DNA of 20,422 bases from Brevundimonas sp. UBA7635. GTDB lineage: Bacteria > Pseudomonadota > Alphaproteobacteria > Caulobacterales > Caulobacteraceae. A program made the translations under genes and the position numbers. The stretch is from the NCBI GenBank assembly GCA_002483865.1, contig DLIT01000186.1, positions 13,340-33,761 of the forward strand. Reading direction: 5' to 3'. The notes beneath the pieces are model-generated. The model searched no databases, was not told the origin of the DNA, and saw nothing but the letters and a program-made list of their open reading frames with translations. This document shows positions 15,352-20,422 of the stretch, in pieces (positions within the stretch are counted from its first letter, which is position 1; each line of letters opens with the position of its first letter).

Positions 15352-15756
15352 TTAGCCGCCGCAGGGATAGCGTTCAACCATCCAGTCACGAATAGCTTGG
15401 GTCACTGAGACGCGACGACGCGCCTCGGGCATGGTTTCAAAGCGGGCCACGAGGGCCTCTGGCGTGATGCCGGTGCCAGAGGCGGGTATGCAGTGGCGCG
15501 GCGTGCGACCTGCGTTCTCAGCGGCGGCCTGTTCGCTTTTGACTGTGCGGACCGAGGAGGTGACCTCGCCAATCAGGCGACGGGTCTCAGGTTTGAGCAT
15601 GGCAGCAGCGCGGTTGCGCGGGATGTTCTGGCCCAGGGTCAGAAACTGCTGAACCGTCATGTCGGACGCCATGGCCGTTTGAGGCAGGCCGGACAGGCAG
15701 ATGAAGCCGGTCAGAGCGCCCGCTACGGCGACGGATTTCAAGGTCAGTTTTGGCAT
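15352..15756 (-). CDS. Secreted Rap1a/Tai-like protein, paralogue 1
   Basis: A 134-residue protein with a Sec signal peptide (cleavage likely after AMA, residue 30). The mature part begins DMTVQQFLTLGQNIPRN and ends RDWMVERYPC. Two cysteines, Cys89 in RHCIPASG and Cys132 in RYPC, could form a disulfide. The layout 'FL near the start, CIP in the middle, W(M)xxxYPC at the end' resembles the Rap1a/Tai family, first known as type VI secretion immunity proteins but also common without any effector. The next gene upstream (15807-16178) encodes a clear paralogue sharing the same blocks. No effector lies nearby, so an immunity function is not supported. The gene precedes dnaB by 109 bp. Confidence 0.72.
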   Translation of the reverse strand: MPKLTLKSVAVAGALTGFICLSGLPQTAMASDMTVQQFLTLGQNIPRNRAAAMLKPETRRLIGEVTSSVRTVKSEQAAAENAGRTPRHCIPASGTGITPEALVARFETMPEARRRVSVTQAIRDWMVERYPCGG

Positions 15757-15806
15757 GGCGGGTTAGATGCGCTTTCGCGGCTGCGTCTTCAAGGTGGCCC
15801 GGCCTA

Positions 15807-16178
15807 TCAATTGGTGCAGGGATAGTCGGCGGCCATCCATTCCTGCACCGCCTGCTTAACGCTTATGTTGCGGCGAGCCGGAGGGATGGCGTTGAACTTG
15901 GCTAAAAGCAGGTCGGGCGAGACACGGACCCGTTGCCCCTCGGGCACGCAGGTCGCTGGGCGGCGTCCCGCAGCCTGAGCCGCCTTCTGCTCGTCGCCCA
16001 CAGCTTTGAATGCGGCATTGATCTCGTTCATCAGGCGTCGGGTATCGGAACGCAACAGGGCAGTGGGATTGCGCGGAATGCGACTGGCCTGTGTCAGGAA
16101 TTCTTGCACCGTCATGGCTTGAACGGGACTGGCCCACAGGGGCGTCAGTAAAAGCGCTAGAGCGAGTAGTCTCTTCAT
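15807..16178 (-). CDS. Secreted Rap1a/Tai-like protein, paralogue 2
   Basis: A 123-residue protein with a signal peptide (hydrophobic LLALALLLTPLWASPVQA). The mature start AMTVQEFLTQASRIPRNP and the end QEWMAADYPC mirror paralogue 1; the cysteines correspond (CVP and YPC). Other shared blocks are DTRRLMNEI against ETRRLIGEV, and ISVKQAVQEWM against VSVTQAIRDWM. Two adjacent ATGs exist at 16181 and 16178; the second is chosen because GGGAGG is then 5 bases away instead of 2. It lies 50 bp before paralogue 1, likely co-transcribed. A direct repeat resembling a response-regulator site is 40-57 bp upstream. Confidence 0.72.
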   Translation of the reverse strand: MKRLLALALLLTPLWASPVQAMTVQEFLTQASRIPRNPTALLRSDTRRLMNEINAAFKAVGDEQKAAQAAGRRPATCVPEGQRVRVSPDLLLAKFNAIPPARRNISVKQAVQEWMAADYPCTN

Positions 16179-16217
16179 CATGGCCTCCCTGCCTCACGGG
16201 TAAGGTGGAACAGGGAG

Positions 16218-16235
16218 GATGAACTCTTGATGAAC
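16218..16235 (-). promoter_or_regulatory. Tandem 7-bp direct repeat, response-regulator-like
   Basis: GATGAAC occurs at 16218-16224 and again at 16229-16235, an 11-bp period (read on the minus strand as GTTCATC-AAGA-GTTCATC). OmpR/PhoB-type regulators bind such tandem half-sites one helical turn apart. It lies directly before the secreted paralogue pair. The binding protein is unknown. Confidence 0.4.
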
Positions 16236-16239
16236 CTTG

Positions 16240-16871
16240 TTAGGCTTCGAGCGGAATGGTCGGGATATTGTTCGGATGGATACGCTCGATGTCACCACCC
16301 GCCGCCGTGGCCGAGCGGGCCATGCGATAGGCATTTACCGGCTGGGTGTCGCCGATCCACAGGGCATTGATCAGATGGTCGGCATAGGGGTCATCCGTAT
16401 TGGGATGGATCAGGATCTTCAGTCCCAGATGGTTCAGCATCAGCCATGGAATGACCGTGGGCACCTGGTCAGTGGCAAAGCCGAAGTAGAAGCTGGGCGT
16501 CGTGTGAGGGCCGCGCGGCCCTTCGTTCCATTCACCTAGCTCGATGCGGAAGCGTTCGATAACCCATTCGCGCAACTGGGCGGCACGATAGGCCGTGTCC
16601 TCGTTGAAATAGATGTGGGCGTGATAGCTGCTGATCTCGGTATAGGCGCGCGGATCGGCTGGCAGGTCTATGCCGCGGGGCAGGGGGCTGGGCGCCCCTT
16701 GGGATTTGGGCCCCAGGGACTGAGAGTGGATTTGTCGCCCAGCTCTACCGCTGCGGCCTTGGCGGAACGCGAGGCGGAAACCGTCGCTACGGTTGCAGCG
16801 GCTGCGGCCACGCCGCTCCCCAGCAGGAGGGAGCGACGTGACGCAGAGACTTCAGGTACTTCTGGGCTCAT
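16240..16871 (-). pseudogene. DOPA 4,5-dioxygenase-family protein with Tat signal, frameshifted
   Basis: The two halves are in different frames. The 5' part from ATG 16871 encodes a Tat-type leader (SASRRSLLLGSGVAAAAATV) and the start of a mature chain up to KGRPAP, then hits TAG at 16668. The 3' part, open without a stop, encodes the dioxygenase: LPRGIDLP, SYHAHIYF (metal-site His), GPHTTPSFYFGF and ILIHPNTDDPYADH. One extra base in the G5 run at 16683-16687 would join them into a 210-residue protein. Within 16576-16782 the 3' frame has no ATG, GTG or TTG that could start an intact domain. This family cleaves catechol-type rings at an extradiol position. The Tat leader would place it in the periplasm. 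It begins 6 bp after the TonB receptor stop, so the two are coupled. A sequencing error cannot be excluded. Confidence 0.78.
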
Positions 16872-16877
16872 GAAGGG

Positions 16878-19322
16878 TTACCACTTCACCGCCAGACGCC
16901 CGTAAACATAGCGGCCGTTGAAGCCATAGGGCGAGAAGTTGGAGAAGGGGAAGGCCCCGGAGGTGTTGTTCTCGCGCAGGCTCTGACGAGGATACTGGTC
17001 CAGGACATTGTCAGCCCCGATCGAGACGATGACATTGTCGGTCACGCGATAGCGGGCCTCGACATCCGCGACCAGGGCGTCGCCCAGCTGCAGGTCAGTG
17101 GCTTCGGTCGAGCCTGCTGCCAGCACATCGCCATAGCCGGTCAGGCGCACGGTGCCGCCCAGGCGACGGGCTTCCCAGTCGGTCTGGAAGACGATCTTCC
17201 ATGGCGGGGTGCCTTCCTCGAAGCGATAGGTGGCCTGGCGTCCGAACAGGGTGGTCGGCTGGGGCAGGACGCCGGATTGGGTCACCGGCGTCTTGGTGAC
17301 ATCAAAGTCGTTGACGTTGCCCGCCAGGGTGAAGTCCAGGCGGTGTCCGGCGGCTGTCTCGGCGCGGTAGCGCGCGACCACATCCAAACCTGTCGTCTCA
17401 GTGTCCACGCCATTGATGAAGAAGCGGGCCGCGGAGGCACCATAGGGGGCCAGCAGGTCAAAGATGGTGCGGGCATTGGTTCCTTCAGCCGCCGTGGCGC
17501 TGCCGGTCAAGGTTTCGGACAGGATGATCCGGTCAGTGATATCGATGCGATAGGCATCGGCGGTCAGTTCAAACGGCCCCTCACGGAAGACAAAGCCCAG
17601 TGAGTAGTTGACCGATTCCTCGGCTTCCAGCGGCGTGCCGCCCAGCGCCACGCCGACCTCGCTGACCGACGGATAGGTGCCGGTCTCATAGGGGATGTTG
17701 TTGATGTAGAGGATGGAGGTCTGGGTATAGTATTGTTGCTGCAGGCTGGGCGCGCGGAAGCCGGTCGAGACGGCCCCGCGGATGGCGAAGTTCGGGTTGA
17801 AGTCATAGCGGCCTGCCAGCTTGCCCGAGACATTGTCGCCAAAGTCGGAATAGTTCTCGTAACGCACAGCTCCGGACAGGGTCAGGCCCTCGATGACCTC
17901 GCCCTCCAGGTCCAGATAGACGCCGACATTGCTGCGGTCTTCGTCGATTTCATTGGCAGGGGTGAAGCCGGTGAAGCCGCGCGAGCCGAAGGTAAGGGTG
18001 TTTCCACTAGCGATCAGGATCGGCCCACGAGCATAGGAGGCTTCCTCGCCCGCCTCGATCTGATAGTTCTCGCTGCGGGCCTCCAGGCCCACGGCGACGT
18101 TCAGGGGACCGGCCCAGCCCAGGTCATATTCACGCGCGGCATCAACGCCCAGGACCAGCTGGCTGTATTTCAGGGACCCCGCATAGAAGCTGGTCGGACC
18201 GTCGAGGCCATAGGTCGGGTTCATCGTGTTCTCGGCCCCGAACTCGATCTCGTTTGAGCCATAGCCCAGGTTGAGGTCCAGGTTCCATGCGCCGGCCTGA
18301 CCCCGAAGGCCGCCGGCGGCGGTCCAGTCGGTGGTGTCGGTCAGGATGAAGGGCAGGTAGCCGTCAGGATACTTGCGGCTCGTGCCATAGTCCGGGTTCT
18401 GGGTATTGTCGGTAGGGGTGCGATAGAAGGCGGCGGCAGAACCTTCGCGGTTCTGGTAGCCTGCCCAGCCATAGGCTTCCCAGTTAGCACTGATCGGAGC
18501 CCCGGCATTGAGGTAGAGGGTCAGGTCCTCGGTCTGGGCATCACCCTGGCCCCCGGTGATGCGGCCCAGGGTCGGGTTGATGTCGGAGCGGTTGGTGCGC
18601 TCGCGGTCGCGGTATTCGACCGAGGCGGTCAGGAAGCCTTCATCGCCCAGGGCAAAGCCCTGCCAGCCTGACACGGTCAGGGTGTCGCCGTCGCGGATAT
18701 CGTCATCGCGGCCATAGAAGCCGGTGTAGTCGGTCACATACTGGCCATAGGTGAAGGTCGCGCCACCGCCTTCGCGCGCCTCGCGCAGGCGCAGGTTCAG
18801 CACGCCCGCGATGGCGTCAGAGCCATACTGGGCCGCCGCGCCGTCGCGCAGCACCTCGATCCGCTCGATGGCCGAGGAGGGAAGGGCATTGAGGTCGGCC
18901 GCCGAGGAGCCCCTGCCGACCGAACCGTTCAGGTTGACCAGGGCCGTGTGGTGACGGCGCACACCATTGACCAGGACCAGGGTCTGGTCCGGGCCCTGGC
19001 CGCGTAGGGTGGCAGGACGGATGGAGTCGGTGCCGTCGGTCGCAGACGGACGGGGGAAGTTCAGCGCGGGCACGCTGGCGGCCAACTGGGCAGCCAGTTC
19101 GGTAGTTCCGCGTTGCTCTAGAGCTTCTGCCGTCACCACATCAACCGGTGCCACGGTATCTAGGCGCGAGCGGTTGGCGACGCGGGTGCCGGTCACGACG
19201 ATGTCGTCGACGGCGGCAGCAGTGGGCTCTGGCGTTTCCTGTGCCAGGGCCGAGCCAGAGGCGATCAGGACAGAACCGGAGGCGGCGGCCAGCAACACGG
19301 AACGGTAGGCGGGGGTCTTCAT
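16878..19322 (-). CDS. TonB-dependent outer membrane receptor
   Basis: An 814-residue receptor. The signal peptide ends at about residue 27 (SGSALAQ). A TonB-box-like DDIVVTGTRV is at 39-48. The plug domain spans about 50-170 with VLVNGVRRHHTALVNLNG and IERIEVLRDGAAAQYGSDAI (then AGVLNLRL). The 22-strand barrel follows, including GFRAPSLQQQYYTQTS, and ends in GRYVYGRLAVKW with the terminal aromatic residue needed for barrel assembly. Such receptors import siderophores, vitamins, sugars or aromatic compounds using TonB energy. The substrate is not visible. The gene after it encodes a Tat-signal extradiol-dioxygenase-like protein only 6 bp away, suggesting an aromatic or catecholate ligand (inference). 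No clear ribosome site precedes the ATG. Confidence 0.95.
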   Translation of the reverse strand: MKTPAYRSVLLAAASGSVLIASGSALAQETPEPTAAAVDDIVVTGTRVANRSRLDTVAPVDVVTAEALEQRGTTELAAQLAASVPALNFPRPSATDGTDSIRPATLRGQGPDQTLVLVNGVRRHHTALVNLNGSVGRGSSAADLNALPSSAIERIEVLRDGAAAQYGSDAIAGVLNLRLREAREGGGATFTYGQYVTDYTGFYGRDDDIRDGDTLTVSGWQGFALGDEGFLTASVEYRDRERTNRSDINPTLGRITGGQGDAQTEDLTLYLNAGAPISANWEAYGWAGYQNREGSAAAFYRTPTDNTQNPDYGTSRKYPDGYLPFILTDTTDWTAAGGLRGQAGAWNLDLNLGYGSNEIEFGAENTMNPTYGLDGPTSFYAGSLKYSQLVLGVDAAREYDLGWAGPLNVAVGLEARSENYQIEAGEEASYARGPILIASGNTLTFGSRGFTGFTPANEIDEDRSNVGVYLDLEGEVIEGLTLSGAVRYENYSDFGDNVSGKLAGRYDFNPNFAIRGAVSTGFRAPSLQQQYYTQTSILYINNIPYETGTYPSVSEVGVALGGTPLEAEESVNYSLGFVFREGPFELTADAYRIDITDRIILSETLTGSATAAEGTNARTIFDLLAPYGASAARFFINGVDTETTGLDVVARYRAETAAGHRLDFTLAGNVNDFDVTKTPVTQSGVLPQPTTLFGRQATYRFEEGTPPWKIVFQTDWEARRLGGTVRLTGYGDVLAAGSTEATDLQLGDALVADVEARYRVTDNVIVSIGADNVLDQYPRQSLRENNTSGAFPFSNFSPYGFNGRYVYGRLAVKW

Positions 19323-19655
19323 GGGAGAGGCAAGCTTTTCTTTTTAGGCGCAGGTATCCGTTCGGCCTCGCCAGGGGCAGGGTCGGGATTTGCGTCGGGT
19401 TCTTTTGAAATCAGGGGTGGCCGGCGGCCGGAACGCGGGCCGGGGCCCATCAGGTCATCGCCAGGCTGGACATCGTCGAGTCCGTCGAACCGGACGATGC
19501 AGGGCAGAATGAAAGCGCATTCGCATCCTCAGAATACCGCCGGGGAAAAAGGCGGAAGCCGGAGCATAGTGCGGCGCAAAAAGGGCGCAGAATATCGAGA
19601 TTATCTAAACTGATGCGTAGGTTTGCTGCGTCTTCAACGAAGGGTGGCGACCAAG
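19323..19655 (-). other. Long gene-free leader before the TonB receptor
   Basis: No credible gene lies here. On the minus strand an AT-rich patch (about 19591-19620, with TAGATAAT) could hold a promoter. It is followed by about 270 bases rich in possible hairpins, for example CATCGTC/GACGATG at 19471-19499 and CCGCC/GGCGG near 19540-19555. Just before the receptor start is an A-rich run (AAAAAGAAAAGC). No cobalamin-riboswitch box, Fur box or other known leader was recognised. Confidence 0.4.
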
Positions 19656-19689
19656 AAAAAAGGGGCGCTGCGCGTAGGCAGCACCCCTT
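19656..19689 (-). terminator. Rho-independent terminator after rplI
   Basis: On the minus strand a 12-bp stem (AAGGGGTGCTGC with GCAGCGCCCCTT, one T-G wobble) and a 6-base loop are followed by a T run. It starts 22 bases after the rplI stop and should end the rpsR-rplI transcript, separating it from the TonB-receptor block. Confidence 0.9.
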
Positions 19690-19711
19690 GATCCTTAGGT
19701 CTGATCGACAA

Positions 19712-20296
19712 TCAGGCTTCGTCGCCGAAGCCTTCCTGTTGGCCAGCGCCGCCTTCGATGAGCTCTTGAGCGGCCTGTTCGGCAGCTTCACGCTCGTCGT
19801 TGAACTGCGCACGGATCACGTCTTCACCGCGAGCCTGACGCTCGGCTTCTTCAGCCGAACGGGCGATGTTGACCTTGACCGTGGCGGTCACTTCCGGATG
19901 CAGACGAACCAGAACTTCATGAACGCCCAGCGACTTGATGGCGGTGTTCAGGACAACCTGCGAACGCTCAACCTTGCCACCTTCAGCCTGGACGGCTTCG
20001 GCAACATCGCGACCAGCGACCGAACCGTACAGGTGACCGGTTTCGCCGGCCTGACGGATCATGACGTAGGTCTGGCCGTCGATCTTGTCGGCGACCTTCT
20101 GGGCTTCAGCCTTGTTCTTCTCGTTGCGGGCCTCAATGGCGGCGCGGTCGAGTTCGAAGGCCTTCAGGTTGGCTTCCGTAGCACGACGAGCCTTGTCGCG
20201 CGGCAGGAGGTAGTTGCGAGCGAAGCCGTCCTTGACAGTGACGACGTCGCCGATGGCGCCGAGGTTCTCGACGCGTTCCAGCAGAACGACCTTCAT
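19712..20296 (-). CDS. rplI: 50S ribosomal protein L9
   Basis: A 194-residue ribosomal protein. The N-terminal rRNA-binding domain carries the L9 signature [21 protein letters not shown] long connecting helix (residues about 40-75) leads to the C-terminal domain (about 76-148, including [16 protein letters not shown] and [12 protein letters not shown]). The last 45 residues are an acidic extension ([20 protein letters not shown], ending FGDEA) found in alphaproteobacterial L9 but not in the roughly 150-residue E. coli protein. Its ATG is one base after the rpsR stop, so the two are translationally coupled. Confidence 0.97.
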   Translation of the reverse strand: MKVVLLERVENLGAIGDVVTVKDGFARNYLLPRDKARRATEANLKAFELDRAAIEARNEKNKAEAQKVADKIDGQTYVMIRQAGETGHLYGSVAGRDVAEAVQAEGGKVERSQVVLNTAIKSLGVHEVLVRLHPEVTATVKVNIARSAEEAERQARGEDVIRAQFNDEREAAEQAAQELIEGGAGQQEGFGDEA

Positions 20297-20297
20297 C

Positions 20298-20422
20298 TTA
20301 CTTCACCACGTACGGCAGCAGGGCCAGGTAGCGAGCGCGCTTGATGGCCTTGGCCAGTTCGCGTTGCTTCTTGGCGGAAACGGCGGTGATGCGCGAAGGC
20401 ACGATCTTGCCGCGTTCGGAAA
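20298..20422 (-). CDS. rpsR: 30S ribosomal protein S18 (C-terminal part)
   Basis: The 3' 41 codons of rpsR are present; the start lies beyond the window edge. The visible end reads [20 protein letters not shown] and [19 protein letters not shown], the conserved S18 C-terminus that contacts S6 and 16S rRNA. The TAA stop is separated from rplI by one base. In most bacteria rpsF precedes it. Confidence 0.95.
   Translation of the reverse strand, partial: SERGKIVPSRITAVSAKKQRELAKAIKRARYLALLPYVVK

Noticed and set aside
15352..16178. Type VI secretion immunity pair
   Set aside because: No effector, VgrG, Hcp or PAAR gene is present in the window; only the fold-level resemblance can be claimed.
16668..16700. 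Programmed -1 ribosomal frameshift joining the Tat leader to the dioxygenase domain
   Set aside because: The CCCCC run could allow slippage, but the heptamer is a poor slippery site, re-pairing at the first codon is mismatched, and no stem or pseudoknot is evident. A 1-base deletion or sequence error is simpler.
19323..19655. Cobalamin riboswitch upstream of the TonB receptor
   Set aside because: No conserved B12-box sequence could be found in the minus-strand leader.
19450..19812. Minus-strand open frame of 120 codons crossing the rplI terminator
   Set aside because: It overlaps the end of rplI in another frame and runs through the terminator hairpin; composition is not protein-like.

Overview
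The window is a GC-rich chromosomal segment of an alphaproteobacterium. It most likely comes from the Caulobacterales, with Brevundimonas or a close relative as the best guess. That placement rests on gene order and protein style (dnaB, alr, radA, cvpA, purF close together downstream of rpsR-rplI; a long L9; a 540-residue Der) and is inference, not a database match.

Left part (66-5900, plus strand): an ArsC/Spx-like reductase is followed by a three-gene membrane/sigma module (DUF6249-type membrane protein, ECF sigma factor, and a two-TM protein whose start overlaps the sigma gene and which may be its anti-sigma factor). Next comes the envelope operon yfgM-like, bamB, der, closed by a strong intrinsic terminator at 5905-5938.

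Middle part (5959-15242, minus strand apart from one gene): reading in the direction of transcription, dnaB, alr, radA, cvpA, purF, an SDR oxidoreductase and an O-antigen-ligase/ExoQ-like polymerase. A plus-strand Yip1-family membrane gene sits between alr and radA and shares a CTAG double stop with alr. The alr-dnaB gap carries two hairpin repeats that are inverted copies of each other.

Right part (15352-20422, minus strand): partial rpsR and rplI with their terminator, then an accessory block before dnaB. The block holds a TonB-dependent receptor, a Tat-signal DOPA 4,5-dioxygenase-family gene broken by an apparent 1-base deletion, and two tandem secreted paralogues resembling the Rap1a/Tai fold family. 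A 7-bp direct repeat with 11-bp period lies in front of the pair. This block is the least ordinary part of the window. A periplasmic ring-cleavage enzyme coupled to an outer-membrane receptor is the most interesting hypothesis, weakened by the frameshift.

No tRNA, rRNA, CRISPR array, insertion sequence or phage gene was seen.
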